The notes under the pieces were generated by a model. The model did no database searches. It had not been told where the DNA came from and worked only from the letters and a program-made list of their open reading frames with translations. Below are positions 47,657 to 56,325 of a stretch of DNA of 64,000 bases, in pieces. The translations under genes were made by a program, and so were the position numbers. Position 1 is the stretch's first letter. Each line of letters begins with the position of its first letter. Source of the DNA: Bradyrhizobium sp. B097 (lineage in GTDB: Bacteria > Pseudomonadota > Alphaproteobacteria > Rhizobiales > Xanthobacteraceae); the NCBI RefSeq assembly GCF_038957035.1, contig NZ_CP152412.1, positions 7,436,501-7,500,500 on the forward strand. The letters are read 5' to 3'.

Positions 47657-47883
47657 CGAGCACTGCCCCGATCGGATTGCGCGCGCCGCCTCCGGTAGCC
47701 GCGGTCGGACCGGATGAAGGACTCGAGCATGTGTGGGATCAACGTCGCGGCGTCGACCGGCTCATAAAGTCGGCTGTGCTCGGCGGCATAACGCTCGAGT
47801 TCTTCCTTTAGAGGCTCCGAGATGCTGATCGTCATGCGGACGAGACCGGCTTTCGGCAAGCGGCCGAGTTTCAGATCCGCCAT
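47587..47883 (-). CDS. DUF2274 protein at the end of the trb operon
   Basis: A 98-aa frame starting MADLKLGRLPKAGLVRMTIS, then EPLKEELERYAAEHSRLY and LIPHMLESFIRSDRGYRRRR, the whole of the DUF2274 domain that is normally encoded right after trbI. After RRRRAQ the C-terminal 28 residues are Ser/Arg-rich and lie in DNA shared with the integrase-module remnant, so the true end has probably been replaced. The function is unknown; it goes with Trb conjugation operons. Confidence 0.75.
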   Translation of the reverse strand: MADLKLGRLPKAGLVRMTISISEPLKEELERYAAEHSRLYEPVDAATLIPHMLESFIRSDRGYRRRRAQSDRGSARQRRGAAANATSVASRSDSDDSA

Positions 47884-48035
47884 GCGCCACCTCCCTCGGT
47901 AGATGCGATAGAGACATGTTGACTGTTCAGATAATTGGCGTAGGCAGCGAGGTCCCGGTGGACGTTTGCCGGCAGTTCGTGCGTCACTTTGATCGCCTTA
48001 TCGTCTTCGATCGCTCCAAGCTTGAGATTTGCCAT
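47871..48035 (-). pseudogene. Truncated first DUF2274 copy
   Basis: A 54-codon frame starting 4 bases after the trbI stop: MANLKLGAIEDDKAIKVTHE followed by LPANVHRDLAAYANYLN, the N-terminal half of a DUF2274 protein. It then ends in an unrelated GGGAWRI and a stop, 13 codons past the point where the second DUF2274 gene's leader begins. So two DUF2274 genes stand in tandem and the first has lost its C-terminal half, probably by recombination between similar genes. Confidence 0.65.
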
Positions 48036-48039
48036 CACC

Positions 48040-49245
48040 TTATCCCCTGTAGGGTTCGAGCACGAGGTCGCGGTTGACGATCACTCTCACCGGGAAGCCC
48101 TGGCGGATCGTCAACGTTGGCTGGATGTTGAGATTGCGGCGAACCAGCTGCTGCCCTGTCTGATTTGCGGAATCCCCCGCCCCGCGCCGGAGCGCAGCAA
48201 CGAGGTCGCTGTTGGTGCTGCCTGTGTCTGCGCCCGAATTGACCTCCGTGCCGACGGCGAGCAGCGTCGAAAGCGCAGCTGCGCCCAAGAGCTCTTTCCA
48301 GTGATTGTCGACCTCGTCCTCGAGGCCGGAGTATCCAGATGCATCTGCGCCAGGCTGCCGTTCCAAGACGATCGAACGCCCGTTCGGCATAATCAGCCGC
48401 GTCCAAACCAACAGTACGCGCGACTGGCCAAATGCCACCTGGCTGTCGTAGGTGCCGATCAGCCTTGCCCCCTGCGGGATAAGGCGAGCTCGTCCCGTTG
48501 GACTGTCATAGACAGCTTCCGTCACTTGCGCCGTGATCTGCCCCGGCAGATCGGATCGAATGCCCGTGATGAGAGCGGCCGGAATGACTGTGCCGGCCTG
48601 CACCACAAACGGCGAAGCTGGCCTCACGAGGCGATCCGGACTGGTCGTCCGGCGGTCGACGGATGCGCTGACGAAGGCGAGCTTCCGTTCCTGGCCATTT
48701 TGGGCGAACGTTTCATCAGATGATGTCGTAGCATTCGAAGGCGTTTCATTGGCCGATGTCACAGCGGTCGAGGGACGGACATTGGTGCTGGCAAAGACCT
48801 TGCTGGTACGCGCCGACTCGCTCTCCTGGTTGACACGCTGCTGTTCGGCATCAACCCCAAGTGGAGTTGAGGTTGTCGAGCCCTGGGCGGCGACGATTGG
48901 CCGGCCGAGATCGCCGGGCAGAGGCGGCCCGAGACGAGGCACGTCTTTCGGGATCTCAGCGTAGTCTTTCGGCAGGGTTGTAAGCTGATCGGCGACATTG
49001 TGGTGGTCGGTGGCGTACAGCTCCTCCACGGCCGGCGTGCCCGGGCGCTTCTCATGCAGAGCCCAGAATACCGCACCAGAGATGAGCACGAGCACAAGGG
49101 CGCTGCCGCCGGCAAGGACTTTGCGCGACAGGCGCACAACTTGCGGCCGCCTTGGCCGGAGCCGCAATGTTTCGGCAATCTCTTCCGGTGGCTTGACCCG
49201 GCGCGCATCATTGGGCGTATCGTTCGACTGGCCTGTATCGGTCAC
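48040..49245 (-). CDS. trbI: Conjugal transfer protein TrbI
   Basis: TrbI/VirB10 homologue, 401 aa, spanning inner and outer membrane in the mating-pair apparatus. One N-terminal membrane segment (ALVLVLISGAVFWALHEK, about 50-68), a Pro-rich periplasmic linker, and the C-terminal beta-barrel domain with VQAGTVIPAALITGIRSDLPG, IPQGARLIGTYDSQVAFGQ and the VNRDLVLEPYRG end. It starts with GTG overlapping the trbG stop by 4 bases. Last structural trb gene before the DUF2274 pair. Confidence 0.93.
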   Translation of the reverse strand: MTDTGQSNDTPNDARRVKPPEEIAETLRLRPRRPQVVRLSRKVLAGGSALVLVLISGAVFWALHEKRPGTPAVEELYATDHHNVADQLTTLPKDYAEIPKDVPRLGPPLPGDLGRPIVAAQGSTTSTPLGVDAEQQRVNQESESARTSKVFASTNVRPSTAVTSANETPSNATTSSDETFAQNGQERKLAFVSASVDRRTTSPDRLVRPASPFVVQAGTVIPAALITGIRSDLPGQITAQVTEAVYDSPTGRARLIPQGARLIGTYDSQVAFGQSRVLLVWTRLIMPNGRSIVLERQPGADASGYSGLEDEVDNHWKELLGAAALSTLLAVGTEVNSGADTGSTNSDLVAALRRGAGDSANQTGQQLVRRNLNIQPTLTIRQGFPVRVIVNRDLVLEPYRG

Positions 49246-50216
49246 AGCGACCTCCCGTCAGTTCGCACGATCCTGACCTTCTGCTGGTGCTCCTCCCCTA
49301 ACCGGAGTTCCGCGGCCGCAAACAAGCGGTCCACGATCAGGACGTTGCCGTAGGCGCGGTAGTTGACGAGCTCGGTCTTACCGTCAGGCCCGATCACAAA
49401 CAGCGGCGGCATCTCGCCCTGGCCAATGCCGGGCGAGAACTCGACATAGACCTTGCGGCCGTCGTCATAGGCGTTGACCGGACGCCAAGGCGGGCTGTCG
49501 CCCTCGATAGCGTAACGGTAGCGGCGCGCGGGAAGATCCGGAAGGAAGGGTGTCGGCGGCAGCGCCCGATAACGTGCGCCTTTATCTTCCGGATAGAACC
49601 AGGCAACCGAAGGCATGTAAGGCTTCTCGCGGGAGCGCAGTTCGACCAGGTAGGTGCGTCGGTCGGTGTTGACGATAAGATTGGTCTCGATCGAGGGACG
49701 CGTCGGCTTGACCATGATGTGGACACGGCGCGTGTCGCCACTGCCGCTTTCGGTGTCGCCGACCACCCAGCGCACGGTATCGCCGGCGGCAACAGGTCCC
49801 GATCCGATCAGCTGCTCACCAGGCTCGAGTGCAATGTCAGTAATCTGCCCTGGTGCGGCGTAAATCTGATAGAGGGCGCCTGGACTGTAGGAAAACACCT
49901 GCACGGCATTGTAGTAGCCGGCTTTGCGTGGCTCGACGCGTGCGGCGTCATTTGCGGTCTCAATGCGCTCCGCCGGTTCCTTGGCTTCCGCGCTCTTGCC
50001 GCCGCGCGCCGCCTTCCAGGCCGGCGGCACATGCAGCGGCTTCGGGCGATCGTCGGAAAGCGCTGGCAAATCCGGTGTAGGCGGAATGTCCTTGTCATAG
50101 CTTATTTGCGGTGGCTTGAACGTGGTGCAGCCGCCAAGGGCGGAAACACAGACCAGAAGAGCCATAGGCAATCGCGGCCGCACTTTACGCGACGCATGAA
50201 CAAGATGTAACGGCAT
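49242..50216 (-). CDS. trbG: Conjugal transfer protein TrbG
   Basis: TrbG/VirB9 homologue, 324 aa, part of the outer-membrane core. A lipoprotein signal is visible (LLVCVSALGGCTTFKPP with Cys about 30). The C-terminal VirB9 fold has RYRYAIEGDSPPWRPVNAYD, DGRKVYVEFSPGI and NYRAYGNVLIVDRLFAAAEL. It begins 3 bases after the trbF stop. Length is normal. Confidence 0.93.
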   Translation of the reverse strand: MPLHLVHASRKVRPRLPMALLVCVSALGGCTTFKPPQISYDKDIPPTPDLPALSDDRPKPLHVPPAWKAARGGKSAEAKEPAERIETANDAARVEPRKAGYYNAVQVFSYSPGALYQIYAAPGQITDIALEPGEQLIGSGPVAAGDTVRWVVGDTESGSGDTRRVHIMVKPTRPSIETNLIVNTDRRTYLVELRSREKPYMPSVAWFYPEDKGARYRALPPTPFLPDLPARRYRYAIEGDSPPWRPVNAYDDGRKVYVEFSPGIGQGEMPPLFVIGPDGKTELVNYRAYGNVLIVDRLFAAAELRLGEEHQQKVRIVRTDGRSL

Positions 50217-50218
50217 GG

Positions 50219-50899
50219 TTAGCCCAGCTCCTTCGACCAGTTGATTGCGTTGACATAGATGCCCAGTGGATTCTTCCGCAGCCGATCCAGATCACGTGGC
50301 ATCTCCACGATGACGGTGATGATCGCGCTCCATCGCTCGGTCGCGGCAAGCTGGCCGTTGTCGTAACGGCGTTCGATCCAGGCCAGACGAAAGCTCTCTG
50401 GCGACGCCCGAATGACGCTCGAGACCTCGATTGCAATTTGCGTCTTGCCAAGTTTGGCGAAGGGATCGTTGTTGCGGGCGTAGTCATTGAGTGTGGCCGC
50501 GCCCCGGTCCGTCGTGAAGTCGTACGCGCGCAGCCAGTTTTCACGCAGCACGATGGCGTCCATCGGCAGGCCCCGCACGTGCTCGATGAAGCGAGCCAGG
50601 TGAAACGCGATCTGAGGGTCGGTTGGCTGATAGCCGGCATTCGCAGGCGCGACGGTTTTTGCTTCGCCCAATTGATCGACCTCGACCACCCAGGGCGTGA
50701 TCGTGCCGTGCGCTGATTGCCAGACAAGAGCGCCGGCAAATCCTGCGGACAGAAACAGGCAGCCAAAAGCCATCAGGCGCCAGTTCTTGGCCTGGACGCG
50801 TGCTGCGCCAATGCGGTCATCCCAGACCTGGGCTGCGCGTTGATAAGGAGTGACTGCTTCCGGCGTGCGGCCATAGTGAACGGCTGATCGTTTGAACAT
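50219..50899 (-). CDS. trbF: Conjugal transfer protein TrbF
   Basis: TrbF/VirB8 homologue, 226 aa, inner-membrane assembly factor. It starts MFKRSAVHYGRTPEAVTPYQ, has a single membrane segment (LMAFGCLFLSAGFAGALVW, about 43-61) and the VirB8-type periplasmic domain with NWLRAYDFTTDRGAATLNDY and the end NPLGIYVNAINWSKELG, typical of TrbF. Forty-seven bases separate it from trbL. Confidence 0.93.
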   Translation of the reverse strand: MFKRSAVHYGRTPEAVTPYQRAAQVWDDRIGAARVQAKNWRLMAFGCLFLSAGFAGALVWQSAHGTITPWVVEVDQLGEAKTVAPANAGYQPTDPQIAFHLARFIEHVRGLPMDAIVLRENWLRAYDFTTDRGAATLNDYARNNDPFAKLGKTQIAIEVSSVIRASPESFRLAWIERRYDNGQLAATERWSAIITVIVEMPRDLDRLRKNPLGIYVNAINWSKELG

Positions 50900-50946
50900 C
50901 GTTAGCCCCAAGGTATGACTGAGAACGGGATTAAGGGAGAAAAGCG

Positions 50947-52182
50947 TCAGCGATCACCTTCCGAAAGGTCGACTGCCCCCCCGCCTCCGCCGTGATCTCC
51001 CGATCGGATCGCATGCGTTGCAGCCGATGCCCCATGCTGGATGGTCTGCGCCCGCTTCATCCGATGAACCCATGCGGGCGCGCTGTCGGAAGCAATCGTA
51101 GAACTCCCTTCCCGCTTACTGACATCGCTCGCTCTTGCACCGAGACCAGCTGCGATCGAGCGCAAGGGGCTTGCAGTAGCCGAACCGCTCGCCTCGGAGC
51201 CGGCCTGGCTCGCCGACCGGAACACGCTCGCCGTGCCAGTCGCAATGGTGGTCCCTCCGCGCGCCGCGCCCGCGATGGCACCGCTGGCAAGACCGGCGGC
51301 GCCGGCTGCAAGACCAGCGCCGGCCGCAACCATTCCGCCGGCGGCGAGGCCTGTGCCCACGGCACTACCCGCGCCAAGCTGCGGGCCGCCAGAAACGATG
51401 CCATTGGCGATGCCGGGTCCGAAAATGCCAAGACCGAGCAAAGAGAGAGCACCGAGCACCAGCGCCATGGCGTTCTCGATCGTGGGCTGGTTGCCACCAA
51501 AGCCTGACGTGAATTGCGAAAACAAAGTCGATCCGACACCGACAATGACGGCAAGAACCAAAACCTTCACACCTGACGAGATCACATTGCCGAGGACCCG
51601 TTCGGCCGCAAAGGCGGTCTTCCCAAAGAGGCCGAAGGGGATCAGGACGAAACCGGCAAGCGTCGTCAGTTTGAACTCGATTAGCGTGACGAAGAGCTGG
51701 ATCGCGAGAATGAAGAAGGCCAGCAGCACCGTCATCCATGCGAACAGGAGGACAGCGATCTGGACGAAATTCTCGAAGAAGCTGACATAGCCCATCAGCC
51801 CTGAAACAGAGTCAAGGATCGGACGGCCAGCATCGAGCCCGACTTGCGCAATTCGGCCCGGCCGCAGGAAATCTGCCGATGAGAGGCCGGTCCCTGAGGC
51901 TTTCAGCCCAAGACCGGCAAAGCTCTCGAAGACAATCCGAGCAAGGCTATTCCAATTGCCGATCAGGTAGGCAAACACGCCGACAAACAGAGTCTTCTTG
52001 ATGAGCCGGGCAATGATCTCCTCATCACTCCCAAAGGACCAGAACAGGCCGGCGAGCGTGAGGTCGATCGCAGCTAATGTGGTCGCGAGATAGCCGACTT
52101 CGCCCCCGACGAGGCCAAATCCGGAATCGATGTAGCGAGTGAAGGTTTCCAGGAATTGGTCGATGACGCCTGTGCCGCCCAT
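50947..52182 (-). CDS. trbL: Conjugal transfer protein TrbL
   Basis: TrbL/VirB6 homologue, 411 aa, polytopic inner-membrane protein. The N-terminus MGGTGVIDQFLETFTRYIDS is the family start; five to six membrane segments follow, e.g. FVQIAVLLFAWMTVLLAFF and FVLIPFGLFGKTAFAAERVL. After about residue 260 come Gly/Ala-rich repeats (AAGGMVAAGAGLAAGAAGLA) and a Ser-rich hydrophilic tail, usual for TrbL. It lies 3 bases after trbK. Confidence 0.92.
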   Translation of the reverse strand: MGGTGVIDQFLETFTRYIDSGFGLVGGEVGYLATTLAAIDLTLAGLFWSFGSDEEIIARLIKKTLFVGVFAYLIGNWNSLARIVFESFAGLGLKASGTGLSSADFLRPGRIAQVGLDAGRPILDSVSGLMGYVSFFENFVQIAVLLFAWMTVLLAFFILAIQLFVTLIEFKLTTLAGFVLIPFGLFGKTAFAAERVLGNVISSGVKVLVLAVIVGVGSTLFSQFTSGFGGNQPTIENAMALVLGALSLLGLGIFGPGIANGIVSGGPQLGAGSAVGTGLAAGGMVAAGAGLAAGAAGLASGAIAGAARGGTTIATGTASVFRSASQAGSEASGSATASPLRSIAAGLGARASDVSKREGSSTIASDSAPAWVHRMKRAQTIQHGASAATHAIRSGDHGGGGGAVDLSEGDR

Positions 52183-52185
52183 GGC

Positions 52186-52557
52186 TCACTCGCTTTGGCT
52201 TGGAACGGGTGGATAACCGGGCGAGAGACGGCTTTCGTCCTTACGCGGCACAGGAGATGGCGAAGGTCCGACGCCCGCCCGGCTATCCGAACCGTTCGAA
52301 GATCCCCTTCCCCCCAAAAACCGGCTGCGCTGGTCGGCCCAAATGTTCTGGCATTCGAGGAGAGCGTCCTTCTGCTCGTAGGTAACGGTGCGGCATTGGT
52401 TGAGCTTTGCGGCGGCCGCATCACCCTTGGGAACGAGCGTGGAAGATTCGGGTGGGCGCTCGTCGCCCCGCAGGCGAATGGCGCAAGCCGCGATGGCGAG
52501 AACCATAAGCGCCGCAGCCATCGCCATGGGCAACTGTTCAAATCTGCTCTTCATCAT
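52186..52557 (-). CDS. trbK: TrbK-like entry-exclusion lipoprotein
   Basis: A 123-aa protein between trbJ and trbL. The N-terminal stretch MAAALMVLAIAACAIRL is a lipoprotein-type signal with the Cys about residue 26. A short conserved core follows, NQCRTVTYEQKDALLECQNI with two cysteines and ADQRSRFLG, then a Pro/Ser-rich tail. This is the TrbK-alt pattern, thought to block entry of the same element from other donors. It overlaps trbJ by one base. Confidence 0.8.
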   Translation of the reverse strand: MMKSRFEQLPMAMAAALMVLAIAACAIRLRGDERPPESSTLVPKGDAAAAKLNQCRTVTYEQKDALLECQNIWADQRSRFLGGRGSSNGSDSRAGVGPSPSPVPRKDESRLSPGYPPVPSQSE

Positions 52558-53288
52558 CAGTGGAACATCTGCACGGTAGCTGGTTGATAGCCCTGGCCCT
52601 GGGCGAGGAAGCGCCGCAGCTGTTCTCTGCCCTGATCCTGAGCTGCTGCGCGCTGCGCAGCTTCAAGCGTTTGCGCCCGGGATTGCGCAACCACGCTTGC
52701 CGTAAGATCCGATAGCTGCTGCGCTTGGAGCGCAAGCAGCTGATTGCCTGCCTGGCTTGCCTGAAGGGCGCCCGACGCGCCCTGGCTCGCGGTAACCAGG
52801 CCCGACATTTGGGTCCGGTTGGTGTCGAGATTCCCGACGACGGTTGCTTGCACCCGCATCGCGTCCTGCAGGCTGGCGACCGAGTTCTGCCAGCGTGCTT
52901 GCGCGTTGGCGACCATGCCCCCATCAGACATGCTCGATGATGCCGGCGCGTAAGTCGTGGAGAAGGTACGATCGATCTGCTGCACGTCGTAGGCGATGCG
53001 TTGAGCTTGGCCAAGCAGTTGCTGGGTGCGCTGGATCGATTGCTCGAGCTGCTGCAACGACGAATATGGCAGGCTCGCCAGGTTCCTCGCCTGGTTGATC
53101 AGCATCTGTGCTTGGTTCTGCAACAATGTGATCTGGTTGTTGATCTGCTGCAGCTCGCGCGCAGCCGTGAGCACGTTCTGCACGTAATTGTTCGGATCGA
53201 ACACGATCAACGCTTTGCCGTCCCGAGGAACATGAACGATGGCGATAGCGATCAAGCTCGCTGCCGACAGCCGACGGAGACGGTTCAT
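52557..53288 (-). CDS. trbJ: Conjugal transfer protein TrbJ
   Basis: TrbJ/VirB5-like protein, 243 aa, exported pilus-associated component. Signal peptide at the N-terminus (LSAASLIAIAIVHVPRDGKA), then FDPNNYVQNVLTAARELQQI, the family signature, and long Gln-rich helices (NQITLLQNQAQMLINQARNL). The C-terminal part has DLTASVVAQSRAQTLEAAQR. Its ATG overlaps the trbE stop by 4 bases. Confidence 0.92.
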   Translation of the reverse strand: MNRLRRLSAASLIAIAIVHVPRDGKALIVFDPNNYVQNVLTAARELQQINNQITLLQNQAQMLINQARNLASLPYSSLQQLEQSIQRTQQLLGQAQRIAYDVQQIDRTFSTTYAPASSSMSDGGMVANAQARWQNSVASLQDAMRVQATVVGNLDTNRTQMSGLVTASQGASGALQASQAGNQLLALQAQQLSDLTASVVAQSRAQTLEAAQRAAAQDQGREQLRRFLAQGQGYQPATVQMFH

Positions 53289-55726
53289 GGCAAATTTCCT
53301 TCCTTCGCAAGCTGCGGAATGAGATTGCAGGCCCAGCCGAGGTCACGTGTCTTCAGCCAGGCCTCGACAAAATCGTCCTCGCTGTGCTCGTTAAGGACCT
53401 GCTCGATGAGAGCCTGGTCGGCCTTGGAAGACGCGGCCGCGAAGGCAAGCGCGATTTCGCCGAGGCCGAGCTCGAACAGTCGGTTGCCCCGGCGCGACTG
53501 GCAGTAGTAGTCCCGCTTCGGCGTCGCTCGCGCCAAGATCTCGATTTGCCGGTCGTTCAGCCCAAAGCGGCGGTAAGTCGCCATGATCTGCGGCTCGATG
53601 GCACGGTCATTCGGCAGCAGGATCCGGGTCGGGCAGCTCTCGATGATTGCGGGCGCAATTGCGGATCCGTCAATATCGGCAAGAGATTGGGTAGCAAACA
53701 CGACGGAAGCGTTCTTCTTGCGCAGGGTCTTTAGCCATTCGCGGAGCTTGCCGGCGAAATCGGCATCGTCCAGCGCAAGCCACCCCTCGTCGATGATGAG
53801 CAGCGTGGGACGGCCGTCAAACCGGTCTTCGATCCGGTGAAACAGATAGGACAGAACCGCCGGTGCGATACCGGTGCCGATCAATCCGTCGGTCTCGAAC
53901 ACCTGAACGGAGGCCTCTCCCAGTCGCTCGCCTTCCGCATCCAAGAGCCGCTCAAAGGGACCACCGAGGCAGTAGGGCTGCAGCGCGCGCTTCAAAGCAT
54001 TGGATTGGAGAAGGACGGAGAGCCCGGTCAACGTGCGCTCCCCAACTGGCGCCGAGGCGAGCGAGGTCAAAGCCGACCAGATATGTTCCTTCGTCTCGGG
54101 GGTGACCTCGATGCGCTCGCGGCTCAAGATGGATGCTATCCAATCGGCCGCCCAGCCGCGTTCCCCAACGTCCTCGATTCGCGCAAGCGGCTGGAGCGCC
54201 ACAAACTTGGAGGATCCTCCACTGACCGCACCGCCAAGATCATGCCAGTCGCCCCCCATGGCGATCGCAGCTGCGCGGATCGAACCGCCGAAGTCGAAGG
54301 CAAAGATTTGGCTCAACGGATATCGCCGGAACTGCAGAGCCATCAGCGCGAGCAGCACCGATTTGCCAGCGCCGGTCGGTCCGATCACCAGGGTATGTCC
54401 GACATCGCCGACATGGAGCGAAAACCGGAACGGCGTCGATCCTTCGGTCTTGCCGAAGAACAGTGGAGGAGCCTTGAAATGATGGTCCCTCGCCTCTCCC
54501 GCCCAGACGGCAGACAGCGGAATCATGTGGGCCAGATTCAAGGTCGAGACCGGCGGCTGGCGGACGTTGGCGTAAGTTTGGCCCGGCAGGCTGCCGAGCC
54601 AGGCTTCGATCGCGTTCACCGTCTCGGTCATGCAGGTGAAGTCGCGGCCCTGGATCACCTTTTCGACGAGGCGGAGCTTTTCGTCGGCCGCGCGGGGATC
54701 CCTGTCCCAGAGCGTGACGGTTGCAGTCACAAAGGCCTCTCCGATCTGATCGGAACCCAGCTCCTGGAGCGCGCTGTCGGCATCCATCGCCTTGTTGTGG
54801 GCATCGGTATCCAGAAGCGTGGAGGCCTCGTTCGTCATCACCTCTTTGAGGATCGCGGCGATCGACTTCCGCTTGGCAAACCACTGCCTCCGGATCTTGG
54901 TCAGGAGCTTCGTGGCATCTGTCTTGTCGAGCATGATCGCACGGGTCGACCAGCGATACGGGAACGCCAGACGGTTGAGATCATCGAGAATTCCGGGTGT
55001 GGTCGCGCTCGGAAATCCAACGACCGTCAGGATGCGCAGATGTGCGTCGCCCAGCATCGGTTCCAGCCCGCTGGTCAACGGCTGGTCGGCGAGCAGCGCG
55101 TCGAGATACATCGGGATTTCCGGCACGCGCACCCGGTGCCGCTTGGTCGATACTGTCGAGTGAAGGTAGGTCAGCGTTTGCTCGTCATCGAGCCAGCCGC
55201 AATCCGGCATGAAGCCCTCAACGAGCTGCAGCACGCGGTTGGTCCGGTCGACGAAGCCCCTGAGCAGCTCGCGCGCATCCGCTCCTGCGCTGCGATGGCT
55301 GCCCTCATAGAGGAGACGCTCCGCAGCCGCTGCACTCTCTGCCGGGGGCAGATAGAGCAATGTGAGATAGTAGCTCGATTCATAGTGCCTGCCGGCTTCC
55401 TCGAATTGCGCTTTCCGCTCCGCATCCACGAGGGCCGATGCGACATCCGGGAACATGTCCGGCGGGTAGCGCCCCGCCGAATGCCGCTGCGCTTCAACAA
55501 AGACAGCCCACCCGGAGCCGAGACGACGGAGCGCGTTGTTCAGTCGGCCTGCCACCGCAACGAGCTCGGCCGGCACGGCACTGTCGAGGTCAGGCCCTCT
55601 GAACCGTGCCGACCGCTGAAACGAGCCATCCTTGTTCAAGACAATTCCCTCATCGACTAGGGCGGCCCAGGGCAGGAAGTCGGCAAGGCGCGTATTCGAA
55701 CGGCGATATTCGGCAAGATTCATCAT
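53285..55726 (-). CDS. trbE: Conjugal transfer ATPase TrbE
   Basis: TrbE/VirB4 ATPase, 813 aa, powering pilus assembly and DNA transfer. It begins MNLAEYRRSNTRLADFLPWA. Walker A is GPTGAGKSVLLALMALQF (about 450), Walker B is TLLIIDEGWLALDD, and VFATQSLADI is the VirB4 sensor motif. ERGWAADWIASIL lies between. Complete and in one piece. It starts 9 bases after trbD. Confidence 0.96.
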   Translation of the reverse strand: MMNLAEYRRSNTRLADFLPWAALVDEGIVLNKDGSFQRSARFRGPDLDSAVPAELVAVAGRLNNALRRLGSGWAVFVEAQRHSAGRYPPDMFPDVASALVDAERKAQFEEAGRHYESSYYLTLLYLPPAESAAAAERLLYEGSHRSAGADARELLRGFVDRTNRVLQLVEGFMPDCGWLDDEQTLTYLHSTVSTKRHRVRVPEIPMYLDALLADQPLTSGLEPMLGDAHLRILTVVGFPSATTPGILDDLNRLAFPYRWSTRAIMLDKTDATKLLTKIRRQWFAKRKSIAAILKEVMTNEASTLLDTDAHNKAMDADSALQELGSDQIGEAFVTATVTLWDRDPRAADEKLRLVEKVIQGRDFTCMTETVNAIEAWLGSLPGQTYANVRQPPVSTLNLAHMIPLSAVWAGEARDHHFKAPPLFFGKTEGSTPFRFSLHVGDVGHTLVIGPTGAGKSVLLALMALQFRRYPLSQIFAFDFGGSIRAAAIAMGGDWHDLGGAVSGGSSKFVALQPLARIEDVGERGWAADWIASILSRERIEVTPETKEHIWSALTSLASAPVGERTLTGLSVLLQSNALKRALQPYCLGGPFERLLDAEGERLGEASVQVFETDGLIGTGIAPAVLSYLFHRIEDRFDGRPTLLIIDEGWLALDDADFAGKLREWLKTLRKKNASVVFATQSLADIDGSAIAPAIIESCPTRILLPNDRAIEPQIMATYRRFGLNDRQIEILARATPKRDYYCQSRRGNRLFELGLGEIALAFAAASSKADQALIEQVLNEHSEDDFVEAWLKTRDLGWACNLIPQLAKEGNLP

Positions 55727-55735
55727 GGGACAACT

Positions 55736-55999
55736 TCATGCGCTGAGATGACCGGGGACGCGAACGTGGCGGCGCACAACCTCCACGAACTCTGGATCGC
55801 GCTTGGCAGCCCAGACCGAAGCCATGTGGCCGATGAACGCGAGAAGAAGGCCGGCCAGCCACAAGCGCAGGCCAAGGCCGAGTGCGGCAGCCAATGTTCC
55901 GTTGAGGATCGCGACTGCACGCGGCGCACCACCCATCAGGATCGGTTCGGTGAGCGCGCGATGGACGGGGGCGACAAAGCCCGCGACTGGCTCATCCAT
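55736..55999 (-). CDS. trbD: Conjugal transfer protein TrbD
   Basis: TrbD/VirB3-like protein, 87 aa, with two close membrane segments (AILNGTLAAALGLGLRLWLA and the following AGLLLAFIGHMASVWAA) after an N-terminal VHRALTEPILMGGAPR, the family signature. The ATG overlaps the trbC stop (TGATG). The long open frame upstream is the shadow of trbC. Confidence 0.9.
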   Translation of the reverse strand: MDEPVAGFVAPVHRALTEPILMGGAPRAVAILNGTLAAALGLGLRLWLAGLLLAFIGHMASVWAAKRDPEFVEVVRRHVRVPGHLSA

Positions 56000-56325
56000 C
56001 AGATCACCACCCCGCCGCCGAAGGAAAAGAACGACAGGAAGAAGCTGGAAGCGGCAAATGCGATCGACAGACCGAACACGATTTGGATCAGCCGCCGGAA
56101 ACCGCCTGAGGTGTCGCCGAAGGCAAGCGAAAGCCCTGTCACGATGATGATGATGACCGCGATGATCTTGGCGACCGGACCTTCGACCGATTGCAGGATC
56201 TGGTTGAGCGGTTGCTCCCAGGGCATGTTCGAGCCGGCAGCAAAGGCCGGCGCGCTCGCCAGGTACAGGCAAGCGAACGCTGTAGCCGAAAGGAAGGTCC
56301 GCCCGAGATGTGATCGCGTCATCAT
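55999..56325 (-). CDS. trbC: Conjugal transfer pilin TrbC
   Basis: TrbC/VirB2 pilin, 108 aa: signal peptide (FLSATAFACLYLASAPAFA), a mature N-terminus near GSNMPWEQPLNQILQSVEGP and two hydrophobic segments (VAKIIAVIIIIVTGLSLAFG; LIQIVFGLSIAFAASSFFLS). This is the pilin subunit, probably cyclised in the family. The start overlaps the trbB stop; the second ATG, one codon later, is equally likely. Confidence 0.93.
   Translation of the reverse strand: MMTRSHLGRTFLSATAFACLYLASAPAFAAGSNMPWEQPLNQILQSVEGPVAKIIAVIIIIVTGLSLAFGDTSGGFRRLIQIVFGLSIAFAASSFFLSFFSFGGGVVI

Noticed and set aside
53837..55660. 607-codon plus-strand open frame
   Set aside because: Shadow of trbE on the other strand; no ribosome site and no recognisable motifs.
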